Assembly: GCA_963169195.1 (NCBI GenBank)
Contig: CAUJDN010000065.1
Location: forward strand, 18,300-82,299
From: Acidobacteriota bacterium
GTDB taxonomy: Bacteria; Acidobacteriota; Vicinamibacteria; Vicinamibacterales; UBA2999
Length of the DNA: 64,000 bases
Direction: 5' to 3'
This document shows, in pieces, positions 18,472 to 27,469 of the stretch (within the stretch, counting starts at the first letter, position 1; every line of letters begins with the position of its first letter). The notes under the pieces are model-generated. The model was not told where the DNA came from and made no database searches. It worked only from the letters and a program-made list of their open reading frames with translations. The translations under genes were made by a program, and so were the position numbers.

Positions 18472-20085
18472 TCAGCGGGGCGTCGGGGCCTCGCGGGTGA
18501 AGTGCAGGGTCCACACCCGTTCCTGCGACACGCTGAATCCCGTCACGCGGGCCGTCGCATTCCTGCGGAAGACGACCGTGCCCAGTGCGCCGGTGAACGC
18601 GCCTTCGTAACTCGGCGTCAGGCGAATCACGCGGTCGGGGCGCTGCTTCAGGACCAGCACACCCTGTTCGACGCTGGCCGTGAACCCGGTTTCGGCGTCG
18701 GCACTGGCATAGTGGCCTTCGAAGACCCGCAGATCGCGTGCCGACGGCGTCCACGGCTGCACACGCTCGAGCCTGTCGGTCCTGCCGAACCTGTCGGTCA
18801 CCGTGAACCGCCCACGGCCGTCGAAGGTCCAGCGTTGCCCCCCCGGCGTCACGAGGCGCGAGCCGGACTCGGCGATCAGCGCCGCACCCCGCTCGACGCG
18901 AAGCCCGGGTGCCTCCTTCACGATCCGCACGGCCACGCCCGTGGCCGTGTTGCGATACAGGCCGGCCAGCAACGTGGCCTCAGCCTCGCTCAGCACGTGG
19001 CCGGCGCCGTGGGTGGCGGCCGGAGGCGCCAGGGAGGCGCCCAGCACGGCGTCTGCCACCTTGTAGGTCAGCGCCTCCGCCGCAGCGTCACCCGCGTTGC
19101 ACAGCACCGCGACCGTCGTGCGCTTCTCCGGAAACAGTGTCAGGTACGCGCGGTAGCCGGCGGTCGATCCGCTGTGACGGATCTCGCGCACGCCACGATA
19201 CTCCCCCACCCAGACCCCGAGCCCGTAGTCGTGCGCGCGGCCGTCCGTGAACCGGCCCGGCGTGGTCTGCTCGGCGATGAAGGCGGCATCGCCGACCACG
19301 GGCGACTGGAAGTTCCGGGTCCATTTCAGCAGGTCGCCCACTGTCGTCAGCAGGCCGCCGTTGCCGTGCACGTTCTCGAAGGGCATGTTCAGGTGGTAGC
19401 CGTCGCCCTGGCGGTCGTAGGCGAGCGCGCGGTCCGGTACCAGCCGCGTGTGATCGTCGCGCCACGACGTGCGCGTCATGCCGAGCGGCTCGAAGATGCG
19501 CCGGCGCGTGAACTCGGCGAACGGCATCCCGCTCACGCGCGAGACGAGGATCGCGGCGAGGTTGTAGCCGGAGTTGCTGTACGACCAGCGTGTGCCTGCG
19601 GGGAAGTTGAGCGCCCGCTGCCGGGACAGGATGTCCAGCACGTGCGCGTGCGTGTGCACGCGGGTGGTCCGCGGCCAGCCGGCGATCCCGGCCACGCTGC
19701 CCCAGTCGCGGAGCCCGCTGGTATGGTTCAGCATCTGCCGGATCGTAACCGGCGTCTCGTACCGGGGCAGCTCGGGAAGGTGGCGGCGGATGGGGTCGTC
19801 GAGCGACAGCCTGCCGTCACGCGCCAGCAGCAGCACGGCCGCGGCCGTGAACTGTTTGGAGACCGAGCCGGCCTCGAAGATCGTGTCGCCGCGATTGGGC
19901 ACGCCCCGCTCGAGGTCCGCCATGCCGAAGCCCTTCTCCACCACGGGCCGGCCGTCCACGCCGACGCCGACGGAGCAGCCGGGCGTCGCCGTGGTCCACG
20001 CGGCGAAGATCGCCTCGACGCCGGGCGCCGCCGCCGGCGCGGCTGCCTGGAGAAGGGCACCGAACAACACCGAGATGAACGGCAT
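18472..20085 (-). CDS. Secreted serine hydrolase of the class C beta-lactamase / S12 family
   Basis: 537 residues with a signal peptide. The catalytic domain (about 25-350) has Ser74-x-x-Lys77 (GSVSKQFT), the Tyr169-Ser-Asn171 motif (WSYSNSGYN) and HSG near residue 310 in place of KTG. This combination is typical of the S12 family of DD-peptidases, esterases and AmpC relatives. A C-terminal beta-rich domain (about 375-537) resembles the lipocalin-like tail of many such hydrolases. It follows the BNR-repeat gene after 27 nt with a GAGGTG ribosome-binding site, so the two are likely co-transcribed. The substrate is unknown; antibiotic resistance should not be assumed. Confidence 0.87.
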   Translation of the reverse strand: MPFISVLFGALLQAAAPAAAPGVEAIFAAWTTATPGCSVGVGVDGRPVVEKGFGMADLERGVPNRGDTIFEAGSVSKQFTAAAVLLLARDGRLSLDDPIRRHLPELPRYETPVTIRQMLNHTSGLRDWGSVAGIAGWPRTTRVHTHAHVLDILSRQRALNFPAGTRWSYSNSGYNLAAILVSRVSGMPFAEFTRRRIFEPLGMTRTSWRDDHTRLVPDRALAYDRQGDGYHLNMPFENVHGNGGLLTTVGDLLKWTRNFQSPVVGDAAFIAEQTTPGRFTDGRAHDYGLGVWVGEYRGVREIRHSGSTAGYRAYLTLFPEKRTTVAVLCNAGDAAAEALTYKVADAVLGASLAPPAATHGAGHVLSEAEATLLAGLYRNTATGVAVRIVKEAPGLRVERGAALIAESGSRLVTPGGQRWTFDGRGRFTVTDRFGRTDRLERVQPWTPSARDLRVFEGHYASADAETGFTASVEQGVLVLKQRPDRVIRLTPSYEGAFTGALGTVVFRRNATARVTGFSVSQERVWTLHFTREAPTPR

Positions 20086-20112
20086 CTGACACCTCGAAAC
20101 GAAGACCAGCCT

Positions 20113-23103
20113 CTACCTCGGCCCTGCCAGCGCGTCCAGCGCCGCGAGCGTGTCCTTCACGGCTGCCACGGCCTGATCGGTGGGGACGGCATCCGCACCC
20201 TCGACAAGGCCAAACAGCTGCACGAGCGCGGCCATCAGCCGCTGGAGTTCCGGAAGGCTGGCCTGCCCGGCGCCTCCCTGCGCGCGCGCCGCGGCCAGGG
20301 CCGTCGATGCGCGGCGAATGCCGGCATCGAGCGCGCGCGACAGCTCGTACATCTGCCGGATCCCGGCTTCCGAAGTCGTCACGCGGGGATCCATGCGGAC
20401 CTGCAGCGGCGCCGTCCGCACCTGCCCGGCCACCGTCAGCCGCACGGTGTAGCGGCCGGGCATCACCCACGACCCCAGCGGAGTGCGCGGCGTGCCGCGC
20501 AGGATGGCGGCGATGGGATACGAGAACGAGGTCACGGCGGGGCGCTCGTGGCGGAGGTCCCACACGAAGCGGTGCAGGCCGCGCGTCGTCGCCAGGGGTT
20601 GATGGGGCCGGATCCAGTAGTCGGGCGTGTTGCGGCCCTCCACCAGCGGTTCCGGCGGATCGTCGCTCGCGTACCGACGGACCACGGCGCCGGTGCCGTC
20701 CAGCAGCTCGAGCGTCACCGGACCGCTCGTGTCGTCGGGCAGCCAGTAATGGAGGATGGCCCCGTCAGGCGGGTTCTGTCCCGCCGGCTCGTCGGGCGGC
20801 AGCGGCGTGTCGGTGTTCGTGTTCCAGCGCACACGCAAGGCCTGCTGCGGCGTGAACAGGTGCGGCCCGGCCGACAGGGTCACGTCGGGCAACTGACGGA
20901 GCGGGGTGATGTCGTCGAGGATCCAGAACGCGCGCCCATGCGTCCCTGCGACCAGGTCGTCGCCCTTGATCACGAGGTCCCGGATGGAGGTGGCCGGCAT
21001 GTTCACCCGCAGTGACTGCCAGTGCTCGCCGTCGTCGAACGAGACGTAGACGGCCTGCTCGGACCCGGCGAACAGGAGCCCGCGGCGCGAGGGATCCTCG
21101 CGCACCACGTTGATGGTGCCGCCGTCGGGGATTCCGCGCGTGACGTGCGTCCAGGTCTTCCCGCCGTCGCGCGTGCGGTAGATGTGCGGCCGCAGGTCGT
21201 CGAGCCTGAACGTGTTGACGGCGGCGTAGGCCGCGTTCACGTCGAAGTGCGACGCGTCCATCAGCGAGACCTTCATCCACGGCTCCAGGTCGGGTGGCGT
21301 CACGTTGCTCCACGTCCGTCCGCCGTCCCGCGTCAGATGGATGAGCCCGTCGTCGGTGCCGGCCCAGATGACCGCCTCGTCCAGGTACGACGGCGCAATC
21401 GTATAGATGACCCCCCGCTGGGAGGGACGGGCGGCGGGCAGGCCTGCGTACACGCCGACGTTCGGGGGCACCTCCCACTCGGACCGCGTCAAATCCGGGC
21501 TGATCTGCTGCCACGACTGGCCGCCCGTCGTCGTCTCCCAGAGCACGTTCGAGGCGAAGAACAGCTTTCGGGGATTGACGGGGGAGAACAGCACCGGCAT
21601 CGTGCGCACCACGCGATACCCCGCCCCCCTCGCCGGCCTGGGACCGACGTTCTGCACCTGGCCGGTGCGTCGGTCCCAGCGCGACACCTTTCCGCCGTAC
21701 ACGATGTCGGGATCGAGCGGGTCGGGCGCGACGTAGCCGTACTCCTCGACGCCGACCGGGGACCAGTCCCTGAACGTGATCTGTCCGTGGTCCCCGCGGC
21801 TCGACACGCAGGCCGACCCGCTCTCCTGCTGGCCGCTGCACACCCGGTACGGGAACGCGTTGTCGGTGGTGACGTGGTAGAAGGCCGCCGTGGGCTGGTT
21901 GTACCAGCTGCTCCACGTTTCACCGCCGTTCAGCGACACGATGGCCCCCTGATCGGAGGTCATCGCGATGATGTCGGGGTTGAACGGGTTGATCCACGCG
22001 CGCTGGTAGTCATCGCCGCCAGGGGCGCCGCGGAACGCCGCGAACGTCCGGCCGCCATCCGTGGATGTCCACGCCACGATGGTCGGCACGATGACGATGT
22101 CGGGGTTCGTCGGGTGCACGCGGATGTCGGTGGCGTCGAAGGGGCGCGCCACGACCCGCGGGTCGCTGTTGACGAGCGCCCACGTCTCCCCCGCATCGTC
22201 TGACCGGTAGATGCCGCTTCTGCTGCCGGCCTCGACCACGAGGAACAGGCGCGACGGCAGGCTCGGTGCGATGCCGATGCCGATGCGGCCGAGCCGATCG
22301 TCGGCCCAGGTGGGCAACCCGGCCGTGAGCGGCCGCCATGTCGTCCCGCCATCGGTGGACTTGAAGAGGCCGCTGCCCGGCCCCCGGAAGTCCGCGTTCT
22401 CCCACGGGCCCTGGCGCGCCTGCCAGAGCGCCGCGTAGATGACCGAGGGATTCTTCGGGTCGATCAGGACGTCGGCGCCGCCGGTGTTCTCGTCTCGGAA
22501 CAGGACCTTGTCGAAGGTGCGGCCGCCGTCCAGCGACCGGAAGATGCCACGCTCCTCGTTGGGACCGTACGGATGCCCCAGCACGGCGACGAACAGCCGA
22601 TCCGCGTTGGTGGGGTCGACCACGACCTGGGCAATCTGCTGCGAGTCGCGAAGCCCAAGGTGCGTCCACGTGCGGCCGGCGTCGGTGGACTTGTACAGGC
22701 CATCGCCGGTGGCCAGGTCGGGCCGCTGCTGCGCTTCGCCGGTGCCGACGTAGATGACGTCCGGGGCCGACGGCGCTACCGCCAGCGCGCCAATCGAGCC
22801 GGTTGGCTGGTCGTCGAAGATGGGCACCCACGTGCGGCCGGCGTCCGTCGTCTTCCACACGCCGCCGTTGACCACCCCCATGTAGAACGTGTGCGGCTGA
22901 CTGGGGACCCCGTCCAGCGCCTTGGTCCGGCTGGCCCGGTGCGGCCCGATGTTTCGCCACCGCAGTTCTGTGAGGACTCCCGGATCGAAGCCATTCGACG
23001 GCTGGGCCAGGAGCGCCGTGCGCGGCGGAACGGTCGCCAGGGTCGCGAGCGCGCCCAGCCACAGGATCACGCCCGCACCGCGGTGAATTGCCGGGGTCTG
23101 CAT
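20113..23103 (-). CDS. Secreted BNR / sortilin-like beta-propeller protein
   Basis: 996 residues from ATG 23103, which gives a clean signal peptide (VILWLGALATLATV). Many copies of the Asp-box / BNR motif S-x-D-x-G-x-T-W are visible (TTDAGRTWVPI, STDAGRTWTHL, SLDGGRTFDKV, STDGGTTWRPL, SDDAGETWALV, SLNGGETWSSW, TRDGGRTWSNV, TRDGGKTWTHV). They indicate one or two large beta-propellers of the VPS10/sortilin type. The last ~250 residues are a beta-sandwich and a helical tail. Such proteins are often labelled glycosyl hydrolases, but I see no catalytic signature. It is common in Acidobacteriota; function is unknown. Confidence 0.85.
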   Translation of the reverse strand: MQTPAIHRGAGVILWLGALATLATVPPRTALLAQPSNGFDPGVLTELRWRNIGPHRASRTKALDGVPSQPHTFYMGVVNGGVWKTTDAGRTWVPIFDDQPTGSIGALAVAPSAPDVIYVGTGEAQQRPDLATGDGLYKSTDAGRTWTHLGLRDSQQIAQVVVDPTNADRLFVAVLGHPYGPNEERGIFRSLDGGRTFDKVLFRDENTGGADVLIDPKNPSVIYAALWQARQGPWENADFRGPGSGLFKSTDGGTTWRPLTAGLPTWADDRLGRIGIGIAPSLPSRLFLVVEAGSRSGIYRSDDAGETWALVNSDPRVVARPFDATDIRVHPTNPDIVIVPTIVAWTSTDGGRTFAAFRGAPGGDDYQRAWINPFNPDIIAMTSDQGAIVSLNGGETWSSWYNQPTAAFYHVTTDNAFPYRVCSGQQESGSACVSSRGDHGQITFRDWSPVGVEEYGYVAPDPLDPDIVYGGKVSRWDRRTGQVQNVGPRPARGAGYRVVRTMPVLFSPVNPRKLFFASNVLWETTTGGQSWQQISPDLTRSEWEVPPNVGVYAGLPAARPSQRGVIYTIAPSYLDEAVIWAGTDDGLIHLTRDGGRTWSNVTPPDLEPWMKVSLMDASHFDVNAAYAAVNTFRLDDLRPHIYRTRDGGKTWTHVTRGIPDGGTINVVREDPSRRGLLFAGSEQAVYVSFDDGEHWQSLRVNMPATSIRDLVIKGDDLVAGTHGRAFWILDDITPLRQLPDVTLSAGPHLFTPQQALRVRWNTNTDTPLPPDEPAGQNPPDGAILHYWLPDDTSGPVTLELLDGTGAVVRRYASDDPPEPLVEGRNTPDYWIRPHQPLATTRGLHRFVWDLRHERPAVTSFSYPIAAILRGTPRTPLGSWVMPGRYTVRLTVAGQVRTAPLQVRMDPRVTTSEAGIRQMYELSRALDAGIRRASTALAAARAQGGAGQASLPELQRLMAALVQLFGLVEGADAVPTDQAVAAVKDTLAALDALAGPR

Positions 23104-23109
23104 GGAGGG

Positions 23110-23115
23110 AGTGTA
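23110..23115 (-). promoter_or_regulatory. -10 box 6 nt before the BNR-repeat gene start (leaderless type)
   Basis: Minus-strand TACACT, then CCCTCC, then ATG at 23103. No ribosome-binding site is present (the spacer is pyrimidine-rich), which favours a leaderless start. The rest of 23116-23281 holds no gene that I can see. Confidence 0.5.
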
Positions 23116-23281
23116 GCCGACCTGCGCGTGGGGCTCGTCGCATGCCCGATCGGGCATCGGCCCGCACCGGATCGGGCTGGAGGAGCCGTGCTGGGGCCCC
23201 TGCGGGTCATCGGCACCCCGAGGACCCAGAGGCGCGACATCCGAGACCGAGCGGCCATCGGCGATCCGGTCGGCGTCGGCC

Positions 23282-23763
23282 TCACGTGCGTCCGGGGTTC
23301 ATCGGCGGCCCCACGACGGACCTGAGAAGCGTCAGCAGCTGATCCACGGCCACCGTATTGTGGCCGCCCATGGGAATCAGCACGTCTCCATCAGTTGCCG
23401 CAGGGCGGGGTCCGTGAAGATGAGGATGCCCTCGAGGATGACGGCCCGCCTCGGCTCGAAGGTGTCGGTTTCCGCCAGGCGTGCGTGGCGCGCGAAGTCG
23501 TACCGCGGCACCTGCACGCTCCGCCCCGCCTTCAGCTCGAGGACGTGCCGCACCAACAGGTCGGTTTCGAGGGCATCCGGATGGTCGTAGTTGAGGGCCG
23601 CACGTTCCCCGAGCCGCAGGTCGTTGCGATCGCGATAGCAGCGGTCGTGATCCAGGAGAGTCACGTCGTCGGGCCCGAGGCCCTCGACGATCCGCCGCAC
23701 GACGGTGGTCTTGCCAGAGCCGGACCCACCCGTCACGCCGACAATCAGCCGGGGTGCCGCCAT
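23282..23763 (-). pseudogene. udk: Uridine kinase (udk) remnant with internal deletion and frameshift
   Basis: From ATG 23763 the first ~125 codons match the N-terminal two thirds of uridine kinase: P-loop GGSGSGKTT, then DHDRCYRDRNDL, NYDHPDALETDLL, VPRYDFARHARL and AVILEGILIF. After LRQLM the frame hits a stop at 23377. In the +1 frame directly across this point, the C-terminal end of the same family appears (DVLIPMGGHNTVAVDQLL, stop at 23282). The ~65 residues normally between LM and DV, including the lid region and the DIR-RRLRRD segment, are missing. The simplest reading is one deletion of roughly 195 nt that also shifted the frame. It lies 15 nt behind the ADOP gene. A shortened functional protein is unlikely. 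Confidence 0.75.
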
Positions 23764-23778
23764 CGTCGCCGATGGCGC

Positions 23779-26208
23779 TCATTCACAACGAAGCGCCTCG
23801 GCCGGCTCGACGCGCGCGGCCCGGCGCGCCGGGACCAGACACGCGGCGAGGGCCACCAGCAGCAGGATGGCGGGCGCGACCAGGTACGACCACGGGTCGA
23901 GCGGCGTCACGCCGAACAGTGACGCCGCCATGAGCCGCGACACCGCGACGGCGCCCGCCAGGCCGGCGACCAGGCCGGTGAGTACGACGGTGAGGCCTTC
24001 GCGCAGGACCATCCCGACGATTCGCGCGCGACTGGCGCCCAGCGCCGCGCGCACGCCCATCTCGCGCCGCCGCTCGGACACGCCGTACGACAGCGTCCCG
24101 TACAGGCCGATGACCGCCAGCAACACGGCCACCCCCGCGAAACCCGCGAGGAGCGAGGCGCCGAAGCGCGGCGTCGCGACCGAAGCCGACACCTTGTCCG
24201 TGAGCGCCGACATGTGATCGACCGCGACCTGCGAATCCACGCCGGCAATCGCACGGCGCACCATCGGCGCCGCCGCATCTGGCGGGCCGGTCGTGCGAAC
24301 CGCGATCACGACCTGCGCGGACAGGCCGCGCTCAGCCGTGCCGGCCGGCACGAACAATTCCGGCTGCATGGGCCGGTCGAGCCCATCCTTGAGGACGCTG
24401 GCGACCACGCCCACGACCTCCGCCACGGTGCCGTTCGAATGCAGGAGCCCCGGATACCGCCGGCCGACCACGGCCCGGCCGTCGGTCCAGTACTGCCGCA
24501 CGAACTCCTCGTTGACCAGGAATGCCTGGGTGGACGCCCCCACGTCGGAGGGCTGCAGGAACCGGCCGGCGACCAGGCGCATGCCGAGCGCCTCCATGTA
24601 ACCGGGCGTCACCGCCCACGACAGCGCACGGGCCCGGATGGGCTGGCCGTCGGGCGTCGTCTCGCGCAGCGTCACCATCTGCAGCGCGCTGATCGGCACG
24701 AGGGGCCCCATGTTGCTGCCGCCTGCCGACACGACGCCGGGCAGGCCGCGAATCGCGGAGAGGATCTCGTCCACGCGCGGCATCACGTGCGTCGCGCTGC
24801 TGGCGCCGGACGGGAACGCGATGTCGGCCGTCAGGACGCCGGAGGGCTGGTAACCCGGGTCGACCTGGAGGAGCCGTACGAGGCTCCGCCCGATCAGCGC
24901 CGCCGCCACCAGCAACATGACGGCGAGGGCCGCTTCCGTCACCAGCAACGCGCCGCGCAGGCGGCGGGCCGCGGCCCCGGTCGTCCGGCGGTCGCCGTCA
25001 TTCAGCGCGGTGGCGCGCGCACGCGACGCACGCCACGCCGGCGCCAGGGCCGCCAGCAGTCCCGAGGCCATCGTCACGACCACCGTGACGAGCAGCACCC
25101 GCCCGTCAAGGACGACCGCGTCGAGCCGCGGGAACCCCCTCGGCGCGACGCGCGGGAACACGCGGATGAGGCTCCACGCCAGCCCGACACCGAGCAGCCC
25201 GCCGGCTGCCGAAAGCAGGAGGGACTCGGACAGGGCCTGCCTGACCAGTCGGAACGCCCCGGCCCCCAGGACCGCGCGCACCGCGAGATCGCGTTCCCGG
25301 GACACGCCCCTCGAAAGGAACAGGTTGGCCACGTTTGCCGAGGCCAGCAGGAGGACGACCAGGACGCCGGCCGTGGCCACCACCAGGGCCGGGCGAACGC
25401 TTGCGGTCATCTCAGAGGCGAGGACCTCGGCCCGGACTTCGACCGGCCCACCCTTGCCGAAGATCAGGTCCGCGGCCGGTGGCCGGGGCTGGGCCTGGGC
25501 GACGGTCGTCCCCTCCTGGGCCGCGGCACCAACCGTCGTCCCTTCGGCGAGGCGGCCAATCACGGAGATCACGCGGACTCGCCCCGGTGCCGCAGCGTCG
25601 CGGGACATGACGTCGGGGCGCCAGAACATGGCGTCCGGGCCTGGAAACGCGAAGTCGGGTGGTGCGACGCCGACAACCGTGTGGGAGCGGCCATTCACCA
25701 GCAGTGGCTGCCCGACCGCGTCAGGCGACGCGCCCAGGTGTGTCCTCCAGTACGCATGGCTCAGGACCACCACGTCCGAGGCGCCTTCGGTCTCGTCCGA
25801 CGGCTCGAGGAAGCGACCCATGAGCGGCCGGACGCCCAGCACCTGGAAGAGCGAGGCGGAAACCGTCGCCGAGACGACCCGGTCCGGGTTCTCGCGACCG
25901 ACGGTGTCGGTACCCTGGCTGTATCCCGCAAACGCCGATACGGCGGTGGCCCGTGGCCGCCACGCCTCGAGCGTCACGTTGCTCAGCCAGTGGCGCTGGA
26001 AGGTCACCGGTGCGCCGGGATGCACCTCCCACAGCCGGACGATCCGGTCGGGTTCGTGGTACGGGAGGGGGCGCAGCAGCACGCCATGGACCACCGAGTA
26101 CATGGCTGTCGTCGCGCCGATGCCCACGGCGAACGTGGCCAGCGCGGTCAGCGCCAGCGCCGGCTGCGCCTTCAGCCCCCGCCACGCGAGCCTCAGGTCC
26201 GGGAACAT
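23779..26208 (-). CDS. ADOP-family ABC transporter permease
   Basis: 809 residues. It begins with DLRLAWRGLKAQPALALTAL and LLRPLPY, typical of acidobacterial duplicated orphan permeases. One membrane helix (about 18-40) is followed by a MacB-like periplasmic domain (about 45-245), an FtsX-type block of three helices (about 265-385; LASANVANLFLSRGVSRERDLAVRAVLGA), a second periplasmic domain (about 440-650) and a second FtsX block ending LVPARRAARVEPAEALR. No ATPase gene is next to it, which fits the 'orphan' label. Substrate is unknown. A -10 box lies 8 nt before the ATG. Confidence 0.93.
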   Translation of the reverse strand: MFPDLRLAWRGLKAQPALALTALATFAVGIGATTAMYSVVHGVLLRPLPYHEPDRIVRLWEVHPGAPVTFQRHWLSNVTLEAWRPRATAVSAFAGYSQGTDTVGRENPDRVVSATVSASLFQVLGVRPLMGRFLEPSDETEGASDVVVLSHAYWRTHLGASPDAVGQPLLVNGRSHTVVGVAPPDFAFPGPDAMFWRPDVMSRDAAAPGRVRVISVIGRLAEGTTVGAAAQEGTTVAQAQPRPPAADLIFGKGGPVEVRAEVLASEMTASVRPALVVATAGVLVVLLLASANVANLFLSRGVSRERDLAVRAVLGAGAFRLVRQALSESLLLSAAGGLLGVGLAWSLIRVFPRVAPRGFPRLDAVVLDGRVLLVTVVVTMASGLLAALAPAWRASRARATALNDGDRRTTGAAARRLRGALLVTEAALAVMLLVAAALIGRSLVRLLQVDPGYQPSGVLTADIAFPSGASSATHVMPRVDEILSAIRGLPGVVSAGGSNMGPLVPISALQMVTLRETTPDGQPIRARALSWAVTPGYMEALGMRLVAGRFLQPSDVGASTQAFLVNEEFVRQYWTDGRAVVGRRYPGLLHSNGTVAEVVGVVASVLKDGLDRPMQPELFVPAGTAERGLSAQVVIAVRTTGPPDAAAPMVRRAIAGVDSQVAVDHMSALTDKVSASVATPRFGASLLAGFAGVAVLLAVIGLYGTLSYGVSERRREMGVRAALGASRARIVGMVLREGLTVVLTGLVAGLAGAVAVSRLMAASLFGVTPLDPWSYLVAPAILLLVALAACLVPARRAARVEPAEALRCE

Positions 26209-26216
26209 GGCGCGAA

Positions 26217-26222
26217 AGTATA
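26217..26222 (-). promoter_or_regulatory. -10 box 8 nt before the ADOP permease start
   Basis: Minus-strand TATACT, 8 nt, ATG 26208. The leader is zero to two nt by normal -10 to start-site spacing. Confidence 0.45.
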
Positions 26223-26307
26223 ACGGACGCTGAAGGAGGGGTCGGCCTGGCGGTCAGCGGATGAGCCGTGCCAACACGGGACTGGCCGGCGGATGCTGAC
26301 CGAAGCG

Positions 26308-26394
26308 TGGTGCGGAAGAGAGGACTCGAACCTCCACCCTGTTGCCAGGACTAGCTCCTGAGGCTAGCGCGTCTGCCAATTCCGCCACTTCCGC
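26308..26394 (-). tRNA. tRNA-Leu (anticodon CAG)
   Basis: The minus strand folds as a class II tRNA. Acceptor GCGGAAG (26394-26388) pairs with CTTCCGC (26318-26312), then discriminator A and an encoded CCA (26310-26308). The anticodon loop CTCAGGA between GCTAG and CTAG(T) arms gives anticodon CAG, reading CUG leucine codons. A long variable arm (TCCTGGCAACAGGGT) and the T loop GGTTCGAGTCC are present. The long variable arm and anticodon both fit leucine. It stands alone between the LysR gene and the ADOP permease. Confidence 0.95.
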
Positions 26395-26452
26395 GTGTCG
26401 GGACCGCTCGAGAGCGGCCCTCCGGGCCATCGCCCGTGGGCAGGAAGCCTCA

Positions 26453-26458
26453 AGTATA
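26453..26458 (-). promoter_or_regulatory. -10 box upstream of tRNA-Leu
   Basis: Minus-strand TATACT about 58 nt before the mature 5' end of the tRNA, just after the LysR stop codon. The leader contains a CCGCTC/GAGCGG hairpin (26404-26417). Confidence 0.4.
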
Positions 26459-26460
26459 CC

Positions 26461-27378
26461 CTATCGCTCGGCCGTGAAGGCAAACCTTCCCTTGCGCACG
26501 GCCGTCTGCGCCTCCACCACAGCCAGGAACGCCTGTGCCGCATACGAGAGCGTCGCATCGCGCCGGTGCACGAGGCGCAGCTCGCGCTCGAACGCGAGGT
26601 CGGGCACGCGCACGCGCACCAGTTCCCTTCGCGCCAGCTCGCCCTCGATGGAGATGGCCGGCAGCAGTGCCACGCCGTTGCCCATGGCCACGAACTTCTT
26701 GATGGCGTCGATGGTGGGCATCTCGACCGGCATCTGCAGCTGCACGCGCCTGGCCTGGAAGGTTTCGATCACCTTGTGGCGGTAGGGTGAGGCCACGTGA
26801 TGCGCCACGAACGACTCGCGCGCCAGCTCGGTAATCCCGACCTTCGCGCGACGGGCAAACGGGTGGGAGGGCGGCACCACGAATGCGAGCTCGTCCCGGT
26901 AGACCACGATCGACGTCAGCAGGTCGAGGTCGGGCCTGAAAGTGACGACGCCGATGTCCGCGCCGTAGTCCATCACCTGGCCCGGAATGCGGCTGGCCAG
27001 CGCCCGCTGCACGGTGATGCTCACGTCCGGGTAGAGCCGCCGGTACTCGTGGAGCAGCGGGAGCAGGTACAGGCAGGTCAGCTCGTTGGCGGCCAGCGTC
27101 AGCCGGCCCGACCGGAGCTGCCGCACGTCGTCGAGCGCGGCCAGGGCCTGCTGACGGAAGTTGAGCAGCCGCTCCGCGTGCACGGCCAGCACCCGGCCGG
27201 CGTCGGTGAGCAACCCGCGCCGGGAGGCACGGTCGAACAGGGGGCGCCCCACCTCGTCTTCCAGGCGCTTGATGGTCTGGCTGATGGCGGGCTGCGTGCG
27301 GTAGAGGGCCTTGGCCGCGGCGGAGAAGCTGCCTTCGCGGATGACGGCGAGAAACGCCTCGAGCTGGGCGAGTTCCAT
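26461..27378 (-). CDS. LysR-family transcriptional regulator, divergent from leuA-leuB-ilvC
   Basis: 305 residues from ATG 27378, giving the standard LysR opening MELAQLEAFLAVIREGSF; the longer start at 27411 is unlikely. The winged helix-turn-helix (about 1-60; SAAAKALYRTQPAISQTIKRLEDEVG) precedes the linker helix and a periplasmic-binding-type co-inducer domain (about 90-300). It is transcribed away from the leucine/isoleucine operon with a 91-nt spacer, the usual layout for a LysR activator and its target, as with IlvY and ilvC in enterobacteria. Control of that operon is inferred. The -10 box ends 6 nt before the ATG. Confidence 0.9.
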   Translation of the reverse strand: MELAQLEAFLAVIREGSFSAAAKALYRTQPAISQTIKRLEDEVGRPLFDRASRRGLLTDAGRVLAVHAERLLNFRQQALAALDDVRQLRSGRLTLAANELTCLYLLPLLHEYRRLYPDVSITVQRALASRIPGQVMDYGADIGVVTFRPDLDLLTSIVVYRDELAFVVPPSHPFARRAKVGITELARESFVAHHVASPYRHKVIETFQARRVQLQMPVEMPTIDAIKKFVAMGNGVALLPAISIEGELARRELVRVRVPDLAFERELRLVHRRDATLSYAAQAFLAVVEAQTAVRKGRFAFTAER

Positions 27379-27384
27379 GCCCAG

Positions 27385-27390
27385 ACTATA
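27385..27390 (-). promoter_or_regulatory. -10 box 6 nt before the LysR start (leaderless type)
   Basis: Minus-strand TATAGT, then CTGGGC, then ATG 27378. Same geometry as mrdA, sppA and the BNR gene. Confidence 0.5.
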
Positions 27391-27400
27391 AGGCAGTTCA

Positions 27401-27412
27401 TATGATTCCATA
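27401..27412. promoter_or_regulatory. Candidate LysR operator dyad
   Basis: TATG-ATTC-CATA is a short inverted repeat midway between the LysR -10 box and the leuA start, in the most AT-rich stretch of the region. LysR proteins bind such dyads in divergent promoters. The arms are only 4 bp, so this is weak. Confidence 0.25.
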
Positions 27413-27469
27413 GGGATTATTACTTTGACTTATTCGGTTGCGCCCCCACACACTCTGAGTGGGGGACCC

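Noticed and set aside
18472..20085. Antibiotic-resistance beta-lactamase.
   Set aside because: The S12 motifs (SxxK, YSN, HSG) are shared by many esterases and peptidases, and the lipocalin-like tail is typical of those; nothing points to beta-lactam hydrolysis.
16543..21015. A continuous open frame of 1,490 codons on the plus strand.
   Set aside because: It is antisense to sppA, the serine hydrolase and the BNR gene, all with clear family motifs on the minus strand. Its product is Arg/His/Gln-rich without domains, typical of GC-rich antisense frames.
23377..23763. A genuine short 128-residue kinase.
   Set aside because: The family's own C-terminal motif continues in another frame right after the stop, so deletion plus frameshift is the better reading.
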